From positions 2,976,001 to 3,040,000 of the forward strand of contig NZ_JAFLRG010000001.1 in the NCBI RefSeq assembly GCF_017315725.1: 64,000 nt of DNA, in the 5' to 3' direction. This DNA is from Trinickia acidisoli. Lineage in GTDB: Bacteria > Pseudomonadota > Gammaproteobacteria > Burkholderiales > Burkholderiaceae. The position numbers and the translations under genes were made by a program. The notes beneath the pieces were generated by a model. The model searched no databases. It had not been told where the DNA came from and saw nothing but the letters and a program-made list of their open reading frames with translations. Shown here one piece after another: positions 18,665 to 28,900 of this stretch; position 1 is the stretch's first letter; every line of letters starts with the position of its first letter.

Positions 18665-19498
18665 ATGTCCATTCCACGTCCGCAATCCAACGAAAGACGC
18701 GCATCGCACGCGAATCGCGCCACGCTTTCCGTGATCGTCGTCGCCATGAACGAGGCACACGACATTCGCGATTGCCTCGAATCCGTACGCGGCCTCGCGC
18801 GGGAAACGATCGTCTTCGATTCCGGTAGCACGGACGGCACACCGGACATTTGCCGCGAACTCGGCGCCCGCGTGTTCGAGACCGACTGGCCGGGCGACGG
18901 GCCGCAAAAGAATCGCGCACTCGCGCAAGCCACGGGCGACTGGGTACTTTGCCTCGACGCCGACGAACGCGTCGGCGACGAACTGCGGCGCGAGATCGAG
19001 CGCCTGCTCGAAGAAGGCAGCACGCACGCGGTATTTTCGACGCCGCGCCGCTCGAGTTTCTGCGGCCGCTTCATGCGGCACTCGGGATGGTGGCCCGACC
19101 GCATCGAGCGGCTGTTCCGCCGCGGCAGCGCACGGTTCACCGACGTTCGCACGCATACGCATCTCGTCGTCGACGGAACGACGGGCCGCTTCGATGGCCC
19201 CATCATTCACATCGCGATCGGCGATCTGCACGAGGCGCTCGACAAGGCCAATTCGTATTCGACCTCCGGGGCGCTGACGATGGCGGAAAACGGCAAGCAT
19301 TCTTCGCTCGGCAAAGCGATCGGCAAAGGCCTGTGGGCGTTCGTGCGCACGTACGTCTTGCGGCGCGGCTTTTTGGATGGCCGGATGGGGTTCATGCTCG
19401 CCGTCGCGAACGCCGAGGGCACCTACTATCGGTACGCGAAGCTCGCGTTGCTGGGCGAACGTCAGGCAAGCACACAGCGGCAGCCCCATGAAGCCTGA
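18665..19498 (+). CDS. WaaE/KdtX-like family 2 glycosyltransferase (LPS core)
   Basis: A 277-residue inverting GT-A enzyme. The N-terminal nucleotide-sugar fold reads LSVIVVAMNEAHDIRDCL, DSGSTDGT (about 52-59) and LCLDADERV, whose DAD supplies the metal-binding acid pair. RRSSFCGRFMRHSGWWPD and FDGPIIHIAIGDL are typical of the LPS core beta-1,4-glucosyltransferases WaaE/KdtX. It should act at the cytoplasmic face of the inner membrane on heptose of the core. It overlaps the next gene by 11 bases and is divergent from msbA. Confidence 0.9.
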   Translation: MSIPRPQSNERRASHANRATLSVIVVAMNEAHDIRDCLESVRGLARETIVFDSGSTDGTPDICRELGARVFETDWPGDGPQKNRALAQATGDWVLCLDADERVGDELRREIERLLEEGSTHAVFSTPRRSSFCGRFMRHSGWWPDRIERLFRRGSARFTDVRTHTHLVVDGTTGRFDGPIIHIAIGDLHEALDKANSYSTSGALTMAENGKHSSLGKAIGKGLWAFVRTYVLRRGFLDGRMGFMLAVANAEGTYYRYAKLALLGERQASTQRQPHEA

Positions 19499-20321
19499 CA
19501 CGCTCGTCACGGTCATCGTCACGACCTACAATCGCCCGGATGCCCTCGAGTTGGTGCTCGACGCTTGCCTCGCGCAAACCGATCGCCATTTCGAGATCGT
19601 CATCGCCGACGACGGCTCCGGTGCGCCGACCGGCGAACTCATCGAGCGCACCGCCCGGCGCTCGCCGATTCCGATCATGCACGCGTGGCAGCCCGACGAG
19701 GGCTTTCGTGCGGCAGCAAGCCGCAACGGGGCCATCGCGCTCGCGCGCGGCGAGTATCTGATCTTCCTCGACGGGGATTGCGTCCCGCAGCGCAATTTCA
19801 TCGCATGCCATCGCGCGCTCGCGGAATCCCGCATGCTCGTGACGGGCAGCCGCATTCTGCTCAGACAGCGGCTGACGGCGCACGCGCTGGAACGACGGCT
19901 GGCGCTCGCCGAGCAGCCAGCCTCGTTTTGGCTGCGACAGCGCGCAGCCGGCCAGGTCAATAAGGTATTGCCGCTTTTTCTTCGGTTGCCCGATTTCGCG
20001 GGGCGGCGTGTCGACGGCTTCGTTTGGCGCGGCATCAAGACGTGCAACCTGGGCGCGTGGCGTAGCGACATCGCGGCCGCGAACGGCTTCGACGAAACGT
20101 TCGTCGGCTGGGGGCACGAAGATGCCGACCTCGTCGTTCGGCTCCACAACGCCGGAGTCGGCCGGAAGAACGGCTTCCTGGCCACCGAGGTGCTGCATCT
20201 GTGGCACCCGGAGGCGGCACGGGATCGCGAAGGCCCGAACTACGCTAAAGTGCTCGCGCGCCTGGCCGATGGCACGACGCGCGCCGACAAAGGGCTCGAG
20301 GATCGATCGGTTCTCACCTAG
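19488..20321 (+). CDS. Family 2 glycosyltransferase with galactosyltransferase-type C-terminus
   Basis: A 277-residue GT-A protein. The first half has VIVTTYNRPDALELVL, IADDGSG and LIFLDGDCVP, where DGD is the DxD-like metal site. The second half carries GFDETFVGWGHEDADLVVRL, the Glyco_transf_7C signature with the catalytic-region acids. The start ATG lies inside the end of the previous gene, which points to translational coupling. The sugar is unknown; position between a core glucosyltransferase and a ligase suggests outer-core or O-chain assembly. Confidence 0.88.
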   Translation: MKPDTLVTVIVTTYNRPDALELVLDACLAQTDRHFEIVIADDGSGAPTGELIERTARRSPIPIMHAWQPDEGFRAAASRNGAIALARGEYLIFLDGDCVPQRNFIACHRALAESRMLVTGSRILLRQRLTAHALERRLALAEQPASFWLRQRAAGQVNKVLPLFLRLPDFAGRRVDGFVWRGIKTCNLGAWRSDIAAANGFDETFVGWGHEDADLVVRLHNAGVGRKNGFLATEVLHLWHPEAARDREGPNYAKVLARLADGTTRADKGLEDRSVLT

Positions 20322-20439
20322 ACGGCCCGTCCGCCAAGCGCCGGCATTCGTTCGCCGATGGCGGCAATGAGACTGAAGAGGCCCGTGAGGCCCCAAAGCG
20401 TTCGGCAGCAACGACGTCACCCATCAACGGAGTTCAGAC

Positions 20440-21732
20440 TTGCAATACGTTTCGACGGCGCCGATCGCGCCCAATCCATCGCACCGGCTGACGGCCGCCC
20501 GAACGTTCGCGATCGCGGCCCTCTGTTTCGTGCCGCTATCGACCGCGCTCACGAACATCGCCTGCGGCCTGTTCGCCCTAGCCCTGCTGAGCGCCCCCGA
20601 ATTCTGGCGCAAGCTGCCGACGATGCTGCGCCACGGCGCGGTATGGTCCGCCTTGCTGCTGCTCGCCGCGCTGACCGCAAGCGTCGCCTACAGCAGTGCG
20701 GGCACACACGAGGCGTGGTCTTGGGTCGGCAAGTACTACAAGCTGCTGCTGTTGCCGTTCGCCGTCATTGCCTTCGACGATTCGAACTGGGATCGCATCG
20801 CGCGTTGGGGCCTGTTCATCACGTTGTGCGTGGTGCTCGTGCTGTCGACGACGAACTACCTGGGCCTCACGTCGCTCGGGCCCGCGCATGTGGCGGCCGA
20901 CCCCAGCACGCGGGCGTGGGTGTTCAAGAATCGCATCGCCGCCGGCATGCTCGGCGCGCTGTTGTTCTACCAAGCCGCCGATTTCGCGCTCGCCGCTCGG
21001 ACGAATCGCGCGCGCATCGTGTTCGCGGCGATTGCGTTGCTCTCGCTGGCCAACGTGCTCATCATGCTGCAAGGCCGCACGGGGCAAGCCATCGCCGTGT
21101 TGTTCGCGCTCGTCATCGCCGCCCGTTTCATTTGGCAAATGCGCGGCGGATCGCTGCTGCGCCCGATACTGTGCGGCCTCGCGCTGCTGGCGGCGGCTGT
21201 CGCACTCGTCGTCGTCGCATGCACCGTACACGGCAGCCGTATCGGAGAAGTCGCGAGTGAAGTGCAAGCCTATCGCCACAGCGATGCGGCGACCTCGACG
21301 GGGCTGCGTCTGGAGTGGTATCGCAAGAGCCTGGAGCTCGTGCGCGCGCAGCCGTTGACGGGCTATGGCGTGGGAGGCCTCGGTGCCGAGTTCGCCCAAA
21401 TGACGAAGGGCGAAACAGGCGCGGAAGGCACGATGACGATGAACCCGCACGACGAATATCTGCTGATGGCCGTTCAATTGGGCGTGCCCGGCGTGCTGCT
21501 GTTCGTCAATCTGCTCGTTCAGGTCGGCCGCTATGGGATGCGGCTAGAACCGCGCTCGCGCCAGTTTCTCCTCGCCTGGCTGGCCACGTTCGCCATCGGA
21601 AGCCTCGCCAACTCACTGTTGATCGACTTCACCGAAGGCCACGTGTTCGTGCTGCTGAGCGGCATCCTGCTCGGCTGCGGCTATCGCGGCAGCGCACGCG
21701 AAACCGCGCGTCTCGCTCCGGCGCGCGCGTAA
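20440..21732 (+). CDS. O-antigen ligase family membrane protein (WaaL-like)
   Basis: A 430-residue polytopic protein with about 11 membrane helices and one long periplasmic loop (about 260-330) holding WYRKSLELVRAQPLTGYGVGG and MNPHDEYLLMAVQLGVPG. This loop, with its Arg and His, is the catalytic Wzy_C region of O-antigen ligases, which join undecaprenol-linked O-chain to lipid A-core. The start is TTG with GGAG 9 bases upstream. It follows the two glycosyltransferases by 118 bases on the same strand. Ligase and polymerase cannot be told apart from sequence alone. Confidence 0.85.
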   Translation: MQYVSTAPIAPNPSHRLTAARTFAIAALCFVPLSTALTNIACGLFALALLSAPEFWRKLPTMLRHGAVWSALLLLAALTASVAYSSAGTHEAWSWVGKYYKLLLLPFAVIAFDDSNWDRIARWGLFITLCVVLVLSTTNYLGLTSLGPAHVAADPSTRAWVFKNRIAAGMLGALLFYQAADFALAARTNRARIVFAAIALLSLANVLIMLQGRTGQAIAVLFALVIAARFIWQMRGGSLLRPILCGLALLAAAVALVVVACTVHGSRIGEVASEVQAYRHSDAATSTGLRLEWYRKSLELVRAQPLTGYGVGGLGAEFAQMTKGETGAEGTMTMNPHDEYLLMAVQLGVPGVLLFVNLLVQVGRYGMRLEPRSRQFLLAWLATFAIGSLANSLLIDFTEGHVFVLLSGILLGCGYRGSARETARLAPARA

Positions 21733-21746
21733 GCGGCCTGGGCCGC
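21733..21746. terminator. Hairpin between convergent genes
   Basis: GCGGCC-TG-GGCCGC lies in the 18-base gap between the stop codons of the WaaL-like gene and the opposing heptosyltransferase gene. Stem 6 bp, very small loop, no T run; a bidirectional terminator is plausible but unproven. Confidence 0.4.
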
Positions 21747-21750
21747 CGCC

Positions 21751-22956
21751 CTAAGCGCGAGGGCGGTGCTCGAGCGCCGACGTATCGACGATCGCAACGT
21801 CATCGCCCACGGCGACGCCGCGCGAAGCATGCGGCGCCTCCAATCCAAGCATCTCGGCGGCGGCGCCGATCACCCGACTAGCGGGGAGCGTCACGAGGCA
21901 TTCGCTCCGACTTTCCAAATGCCGCTCGCACCCCTCCTTGTGGCAGGGCACGCACGGGGCTTCGCCTTGCACGAGGTACACGTTGCCGCGGCGCCCGGAA
22001 CCCACGAGCGACCAAAGATCCGTGCCGGCTCGCCAGCCCTTCGGCCAAGGGCCCCAACGAACCGTTTGGGTCGGACCGAAAAGTGCCACCGTCGGTGTGC
22101 CGGTAGCGGCCGCGATATGCGTGGCACTGGTATCTGGCCCAATGTAGATCTTCGCTCGCCGAAACACCTCCGCGCTCTCTCCAAGCGTAAGCTGACCGAC
22201 GAGGTTCAGCACGGGTTCGCCGCCGGCAGCAATAACCTGCTGCGCATACTCGCGCTCCGACGCGGCTGGACCACCGGTCAATACGACGGCGAATCCACGC
22301 GCCCGCAGCCAGCGAATGAGTTCGGCCCAGCCCCCGATGTGCCAACGTTTGTAGACGAACATCGGCGCGGGATGCAGCACGGCCAGCGGCTGCCCCGGAG
22401 ACACGGCCGGCGGCGCATCGAAGCGCGCATCGAATGCTGCGCGGCGCGTCGGGTCGTCGCCGATGCCGGGGGGCACGACTTCGGCGATCGGTTCGATGCC
22501 CAGTACTCGCGCGACTTCGAGGCTGCTTTCGACGGTATGAACCGAGTCGTGATGGCTCAGTGCGATGCCGTCGAGGATGAAACGATTGAGCAGCGTGACG
22601 CGATCGGGATCGACGAGCCCAACCCGCTTCTTGCCGGCAAACCAGCTATAGAAACGCGGCCGATCGGCACTCGTGGCCGCGCATGCCAGATCGTATCGGC
22701 GCCAAATGCGCGCCGCATCCGCCAACCGCTCGCGCGGTTTTGCGCGCTGCGCGACAACGATGACGCGGCGCACGTCGGGGTTGTGTTCGAGCACGCCCTC
22801 CGTGCCGCGAAACACGAGCATGTCGATCGGCGTGTCCGGCCAACGCAACTTGAGCGAACGAACGAGTGGCGTTGTCAGCAACACGTCGCCGATGCGCCGC
22901 GTGCAAACGACGAGAATGCTGCGGGGCGGGCGGGAGGAGAAAAATCGCGCGGTCAC
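21751..22956 (-). CDS. Heptosyltransferase family protein (GT9, WaaQ-like)
   Basis: A 401-residue GT-B enzyme of the ADP-heptose:LPS heptosyltransferase family. N-terminal ILVVCTRRIGDVLLTTPLVR is the acceptor-domain signature. The ADP-heptose domain has HPAPMFVYKRWHIGGWAELI, GPDTSATHIAAATGTPTVAL, then FGPTQTVRWGPWP. These marks fit the WaaQ (heptosyltransferase III) group better than WaaC/WaaF. The start is GTG at 22954-22956 without a clear ribosome site; it follows the GT39 gene by 39 bases, so translational re-initiation is possible. Confidence 0.88.
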   Translation of the reverse strand: MTARFFSSRPPRSILVVCTRRIGDVLLTTPLVRSLKLRWPDTPIDMLVFRGTEGVLEHNPDVRRVIVVAQRAKPRERLADAARIWRRYDLACAATSADRPRFYSWFAGKKRVGLVDPDRVTLLNRFILDGIALSHHDSVHTVESSLEVARVLGIEPIAEVVPPGIGDDPTRRAAFDARFDAPPAVSPGQPLAVLHPAPMFVYKRWHIGGWAELIRWLRARGFAVVLTGGPAASEREYAQQVIAAGGEPVLNLVGQLTLGESAEVFRRAKIYIGPDTSATHIAAATGTPTVALFGPTQTVRWGPWPKGWRAGTDLWSLVGSGRRGNVYLVQGEAPCVPCHKEGCERHLESRSECLVTLPASRVIGAAAEMLGLEAPHASRGVAVGDDVAIVDTSALEHRPRA

Positions 22957-22995
22957 GAATCGAACGGGGAAGCGGTTGTAGGACGACAGTCTACT

Positions 22996-24417
22996 TCAAT
23001 CCTTGGGAGCGCCCGCCCCCCTTGCCGTGGCGCACGTGCGGCCGACGCAGAGGAACACGAAGTGCTCTTTGCCGAGTTGGATTTGCTTGACGACGCGCGT
23101 TTGCGGTTTGTTCGAGTCGCGCGAGAGGATCCAACCTTCGGTGACCCCGGCGCTCGGCAGCATCGTGACGGGCGCAGCAGGCCATCTCAATCCGTCCATA
23201 TTGCCAACGATGCACAATTCCGCCGAGGTGGAATCGTCGGTATAGACAGGATCGTTGACCGCCAGCGATACGAGTTCCTTCGCCACCGCCCGCGCGTCGC
23301 CGCGATACTTCGCTTGATAGATCGGAAAGACGATCAGCCCAATACACTTGAGCGCGATCACGGCCGCTACGGCATACCCGGCCACCCGCTCCATGCGGGC
23401 ATCGCAACGAGTCAAACAGCTAGCGAGGTAAAAGGCGATCAACGGATACAACGGCAGGATGTATCGAATGCTGCTCTGCGGTGCGAACCAGTAGGGCAGG
23501 AAATTGACAAGCGCGATCCAGCCCAACGTCGATTCCCATGAACGTCCTGACGATACGCCGGACGATCGCCCGCGCAAGACGGCGTAGGCAGCGAGGGCCG
23601 AAATCGGTAAAAACCGGCAGAACGCCTCGAGTGGAAACGCGACGAGTTGCTTGAGCCAAGCTGTCAGGCTCGGCGGCAGCAGCTTTTGCACGATGTCCCC
23701 CATCATCGACCCGCCCTCGTGTCCCGCAAATCCCGCACTATGATTGAAGTGGAACCACGCGAGGGGTGCGCCGAGCGCAACGACGTAGCTAAGCACGGCG
23801 GAAGGCTTGAGCAACGTGGCACGGGTATGCGGGTGCCGCGCGATGACGATGAGCCACGCGACCCCGACGAACACGTAGGCAGTCAACGCTTTGGTGAGAA
23901 ATGCTGCGAAGACGCACGCAGCCGCCGCCCACAATAAGACCACGCGATCCTGCCTCGCAGCCAGGATCACGCACGCCATCGCAGCGAACGCGAGCAGCGA
24001 GAACAACGGATCCGCATAGGCGAGCCACCCGTGATACAACAGCGCATCGGAACCGAGGAAGACGAGGACTACGAGCCATGCTTGACGGGCACCCACGCCG
24101 ACGCCGCGCGCGGCCCAATGCAGCACGAGCGCCGTACCCAGCGTTGCAAGGGCTGTAACGAGCCGGCTCGCCACGAGTACGTGCGCGGGACCGAAGGCCA
24201 TTGCGAACGGCATCATGACCCAGTTCAGGAACGGCGGGCGGCCGTACGGCTGCCCGTGCAGGAACGTGTTCAGCCAGAAATGGCTATGCCACATCTCCAG
24301 CGTCGTAATCGTGTACCCCCCCTCTTCCCCGATGTACGGAAAGAACAAGCTCGGCACAAACGTGAGTGCCGCGGCCACGACGAGCCAACGCCAAAGAGCA
24401 GGAACTTCTCGTTTCAT
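22996..24417 (-). CDS. ArnT-like GT39 integral membrane glycosyltransferase
   Basis: A 473-residue polytopic protein of the PMT/ArnT (GT-C) type, which moves sugars from undecaprenyl phosphate to lipid A or other acceptors on the periplasmic side. The first periplasmic loop has the expected acid pair in FPYIGEEGGYTITTLEMWH and GRPPFLNWVMMPFAMAFG. About ten more helices follow and a small soluble C-terminal domain ends the protein. Whether the sugar is aminoarabinose, glucose or another cannot be read. Its place downstream of GtrA and GtrB types suggests it uses their lipid-linked sugar. Confidence 0.85.
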   Translation of the reverse strand: MKREVPALWRWLVVAAALTFVPSLFFPYIGEEGGYTITTLEMWHSHFWLNTFLHGQPYGRPPFLNWVMMPFAMAFGPAHVLVASRLVTALATLGTALVLHWAARGVGVGARQAWLVVLVFLGSDALLYHGWLAYADPLFSLLAFAAMACVILAARQDRVVLLWAAAACVFAAFLTKALTAYVFVGVAWLIVIARHPHTRATLLKPSAVLSYVVALGAPLAWFHFNHSAGFAGHEGGSMMGDIVQKLLPPSLTAWLKQLVAFPLEAFCRFLPISALAAYAVLRGRSSGVSSGRSWESTLGWIALVNFLPYWFAPQSSIRYILPLYPLIAFYLASCLTRCDARMERVAGYAVAAVIALKCIGLIVFPIYQAKYRGDARAVAKELVSLAVNDPVYTDDSTSAELCIVGNMDGLRWPAAPVTMLPSAGVTEGWILSRDSNKPQTRVVKQIQLGKEHFVFLCVGRTCATARGAGAPKD

Positions 24418-24511
24418 CTTTTGCTTTCCAAAGCGGTTTCGCCGGTTCTGCGATTGTTATCTTCCGTGACGGCACGCTCGCGAACAGCGGAGCGCACCGC
24501 AATCGAGCGCG

Positions 24512-24910
24512 TCAAACGTCGCGTTCGGCCGATCGAAATGCCCACGCCGAATTGATCGTGTACGTCAACGCAAGTACGCACGCGGTGGTCACGCATTGCG
24601 CGGCGAGCCAGGGCATCCGCAGAGTGTGGGTGAAGACGGTCATCAGCACGCTCGTCAACGCGATGCTCACGGCCGCGACGACGAAGAATCGAGGCGCCGC
24701 GACGCGATGCGCATTATCGCTACGAAACGTGAAGCGGTAATTGAGCAGGTAGTTGACGATCGCACCGGCCGCCGCCCCCACACAGGAGGCCGCCACCGCG
24801 CCGAGCGTTGCCGTCGACACGAGCATGGCCAGCACGACGTACTGCACCGCCGTCCCCGTGGCGCCGACACAAGCGTAGGCGACGAAGCGCGCAAATTGCC
24901 GGCCCCTCAC
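24512..24910 (-). CDS. GtrA-family membrane protein (putative lipid-linked sugar flippase)
   Basis: A 132-residue protein with four membrane helices (YACVGATGTAVQYVVLAML, AASCVGAAAGAIVNYLLNY, FFVVAAVSIALTSVLM, CVTTACVLALTYTINSAW). The segment NYLLNYRFTF is the GtrA signature. GtrA proteins are thought to flip undecaprenyl-phosphate-glucose. The GTG start (24908-24910) overlaps the TGA of the GtrB-type gene as GTGA, giving an exact length for the family and strong translational coupling. Confidence 0.87.
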   Translation of the reverse strand: MRGRQFARFVAYACVGATGTAVQYVVLAMLVSTATLGAVAASCVGAAAGAIVNYLLNYRFTFRSDNAHRVAAPRFFVVAAVSIALTSVLMTVFTHTLRMPWLAAQCVTTACVLALTYTINSAWAFRSAERDV

Positions 24911-25902
24911 GCAGCGTCTCGCCGATACACTTGCCGCACGATATAAACGGGACGGCGCTTCGATTCCATGTAAATGCGCCCGATGTACTCGCCGATCACG
25001 CCGATGCCGATCAATTGCGTGCCGCCGAGGAACAAGACAGCCGTAATGATCGAGGCATAGCCGGGCACGTCGACGCCGCGGATCACGGTGCGCAAAGCGA
25101 GATAGATTGCATAGACGATGGCGAACAGCGCCGTGCCGCCGCCGATGTACGTCCACACGCGCAGCGGCCACGTGCCGAAGCTCGTGAGCCCTTCCAGCGC
25201 GAAATTCCAGAGCTTCCACGCCGAAAATTTCGTTTCGCCCGCGGCACGCGGCTGCCGCTCGTATTCGATCTGGGCCGTACGAAAGCCGACCCACGAGAAC
25301 AATCCTTTCATGAACCGGCGATTCTCGGGCAACAGCTTGAGCGCATCGACGACTTGCCGCGACATCAAGCGAAAATCACCGGCGTTCTCGGGAATAACCG
25401 TCTCGCTGATGGCGTTGTGCACGCGATAGAAGAGCGCGGCGGTTCCGCGCTTCATGTAGGTATCCGTGCTGCGCTCGGCCCGCTTGGCCAGCACGACGTC
25501 GAAGCCCTCACGCCAGCGCTCGATGAGCCGCGCGATCGCCTCGGGCGGGTCTTGAAGATCCGCGTCGAACGGGATGACCGCCGCCCCCGCCGCTTCGTCG
25601 ATCCCAGCCGTCAGCGCCGCCTCCTTGCCGAAATTGCGCGACAGATCGACCACGCGCACTCTGGCGTTTTCCGCGCACACGGCAAGCAACTGCTCGAGCG
25701 TCGCATCGGTGCTGCCGTCGTTGACGCAGACGATTTCGTAATCGATGCCCGGAATGCGTTCGAGCACGCTCGTGACTTCGCGGAAGAACGTCTCTACGCC
25801 GTCCGCTTCGTTGTAGAACGGCACGACGAGCGACACCACGTCCAGCGCCCCATCCGGCCGCGTCTTGGCATCGGCGCGCAGGCCCCCGGTAAGCTCCACC
25901 AT
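24907..25902 (-). CDS. GtrB-like undecaprenyl-phosphate glycosyltransferase
   Basis: A 331-residue family 2 glycosyltransferase with a membrane tail. The catalytic half has LVVPFYNEADGVETFF, CVNDGSTDAT, DLSRNFGKEAALTAG and FDADLQDPPEAI, the DPM-synthase/GtrB pattern with the DAD metal site. Two C-terminal helices (WTYIGGGTALFAIVYAIYLA and IITAVLFLGGTQLIGIGVIG) anchor it in the inner membrane. It should load a sugar, glucose in known GtrB, on undecaprenyl phosphate. It leads the group gtrB-gtrA-GT39-GT9 and starts 71 bases after dnaE. Confidence 0.9.
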   Translation of the reverse strand: MVELTGGLRADAKTRPDGALDVVSLVVPFYNEADGVETFFREVTSVLERIPGIDYEIVCVNDGSTDATLEQLLAVCAENARVRVVDLSRNFGKEAALTAGIDEAAGAAVIPFDADLQDPPEAIARLIERWREGFDVVLAKRAERSTDTYMKRGTAALFYRVHNAISETVIPENAGDFRLMSRQVVDALKLLPENRRFMKGLFSWVGFRTAQIEYERQPRAAGETKFSAWKLWNFALEGLTSFGTWPLRVWTYIGGGTALFAIVYAIYLALRTVIRGVDVPGYASIITAVLFLGGTQLIGIGVIGEYIGRIYMESKRRPVYIVRQVYRRDAA

Positions 25903-25973
25903 GGTCGAATATCGCGTTAATTGCCTGAAAAGAAACGATTATCCCGACAGCCGCGGATAGCGGCAAGCCAGCG

Positions 25974-28900
25974 CTAATACACGACGTCGACCGACGTTCC
26001 GTCGAACTCGCTGCGCAGCGCAGCAAGCAGATCGTCCGTCGGGCGCACCCGCCAGGCGTCGCCGAGCGTGACCTCGCCCTGCGCGCGCGCGGTACTGTAG
26101 GCGATCCGAACGGCCAATCCCGCCGGTGCGGACACGCGCTGCCGGCCGTTTTCGCCGGCGCCGCCCTGGCCTCTGCCCGCCCCCCCGCGTCCGCCTCGCG
26201 CGGGCGCAGCGGAAGCCGCGACCGGCGCCGCTGCCTCCTCGCGCGGCGCGCAATGCGCTTCGAGCACCCGCTTGAGCACGGCCGCATCGGCATTGCCGTT
26301 CATCCGCACCTTCACGGCCTGCGCGTAGCGACTACGCGCACGCTCGAGGTCCATCACCGTATCGACGGTGAAGCGAATGCCGCCCGTGAACGCATCGTTA
26401 CGCGCCTGCCCCTGCACGACGAGCAGTTCGTCTTCCTTGAACAACGCCTTGTTCGCCTCGTATTGCTCGTTGAAGACGGTTACTTCGCATTGACCGGTGC
26501 CGTCGTCGACGAGCGCGATCAGCATCTTGCCGCGCTGGGTCATTTGCGTGCGCAGCGACGCAATGATGCCGGCGACGAGCTTGTCGCGCCCTTCCTTGAG
26601 ATCGGCGAGCTTCATGCGTGCGAAACGCCGCACCTCATCCTTGTAAGCGTCGAACAAATGCCCCGACAGATAAAACCCGAGCGCCGTCTTTTCTTCCTGC
26701 AGCTTGCGCTTCTCGTGCCACGCCGGCTCGTCGACGAGTTCATGCCCTTGCGACGGCGCATCGCCCATGTCGAACAAGCCCGCCTGCATCGCATTCGCGC
26801 TCGCCTGGTCGGCCGCTTCCATCGCCAGCGGCACCGATGCGATCAGTTGCGCCCGATTGGCGTGGATCGAATCGAACGCGCCGGCGCGTATCAATGCTTC
26901 GACCGTGCGGCGGTTGACGACGCGCCGGTCGATGCGCGAGCAAAAGTCGAACAGATCCGAAAACGGCCCCGCTTCGCGCGCGCGCAGAATCTCCTCGATC
27001 GCGTTCTGGCCGCTACCCTTCACCGCCCCGAGGCCGTAGCGAATCGTGCGCGAACGCTTGCCGTCGGCCTGCGCAACCGGCTCGAAGCGATACGCCGAGC
27101 GGTTGACGTCGGGCGGCAGCACGGCCATGCCGTTCGTCCTGCAGTCCTCATAGAGGATCTTGACCTTGTCCGTGTCGTCCATGGCCAAGCTCATGTTGGC
27201 TGCCATGAATTCCGCGGGATGATGCGCCTTGAGCCAGGCCGTGTAGTACGCGAGCAGCGCATAGGCGGCCGCGTGCGACTTGTTGAAACCGTAACCCGCG
27301 AACTTCTCCATCAAGTCGAAGATCTCGTCGGCTTTCTCGGCCGTCAGGCCGTTTTTCGCAGCGCCCTCGCGGAACAACTCGCGATGCTTGGCCATCTCCT
27401 CGGCTTTTTTCTTACCCATCGCGCGGCGCAGCAAATCCGCGCCGCCGAGCGAGTAGCCGCCGATGATCTGCGCCATCTGCATCACCTGCTCCTGATAGAC
27501 CATGATGCCGTAGGTCTCTTTCAGGATGGGCTCGACGCGCGGATCGGGAAACTCCACCATTTCGCGCCCGTGCTTACGCGCGCAGAAGCTCGGGATCAGG
27601 TCCATCGGACCGGGACGGTAAAGCGCCACGAGCGCGATGATGTCTTCGAAGCGGTCCGGCTGCGCGTCCTTGAGCATGCCTTGCATGCCGCGGCTTTCAA
27701 GCTGGAACACGGCGACCGTATTCGCTTTCTTGAGGATCGAGAACGAGGCCGGATCGTCGAGCGGCACCTGGGCGAGCGACCAATCGGCCTTGGACGGGTC
27801 GAGCCGGCGGATGTAGCGCTCGGCCCAATCGAGGATCGTCAGCGTCGTCAAGCCCAAGAAGTCGAACTTGACGAGGCCGACAGCTTCGACGTCGTCCTTG
27901 TCGTACTGGCTCACGACGCCGCCGTCATCGCCTTGCGTGTAGAGCGGGCAAAAATCCGTCAGCTTGCCCGGCGCGATCAGCACGCCGCCGGCATGCATGC
28001 CGACGTTGCGCGTCAAGCCTTCCACGCGCTGCGCGAGTTCGAGCAATTGCCGCACTTCGTCTTCGTTGTCGTTGCGCTCCTGCAAGAGCGGCTCTTCCTT
28101 CATCGCGTCGGCGATCGTCACGTGCTTGCCCGGTTTGAACGGGATCAGCTTCGCCACGCCGTCGGTGAAGTTGTAGCCGAGGTCGAGCACCCGGCCGATA
28201 TCGCGCACCGCCGCCTTGGCCGCCATCGTGCCGAACGTCGCGATCTGCGAGACCGCATCGGCCCCGTACTTGCCCTTCACGTATTGAATGACGCGATCGC
28301 GCCCTTCCTGGCAGAAATCGATGTCGAAGTCGGGCATCGACACGCGCTCGGGGTTCAGGAAGCGCTCGAACAGCAGGTTGTAGCGCAGCGGGTCGAGATC
28401 GGTGATGCCGAGCGCGTAGGCGACGAGCGAGCCCGCGCCCGAACCGCGGCCAGGCCCCACGGGCACGCCGTTGTTCTTGGCCCAGTTGATGAAGTCGGCC
28501 ACGATCAGGAAGTAGCCGGGAAAGCCCATCTTGATGATCGTGCCGCACTCGAAGTCGAGCCGCTGATAGTACGTCTCGCGCTCGCGCGTGCGCTCGGCCT
28601 CATCGGGATAGAGTTCCACGAGGCGCTTCTCGAGCCCCTCTTTCGACAACTGCACGAGGTAATCGTCGAGCGACATGCCGTCGGGCGTCGGAAACAGCGG
28701 CAGCTTCGGCTTGCCGAGCTCGAGCGTCAGGTTGCACCGCTTGGCGATCTCGACGGTGTTGGCAATCGCCGAAGGAATATCGGCAAACAACTCGACCATT
28801 TCCGCTTGCGTGCAAAAACGCTGCTCGGTCGTGAAGCGTTTTTGACGCCGCGGGTTCGCGAGGATGTCGCCTTCGGAAATGCACACGCGCGCTTCATGCG

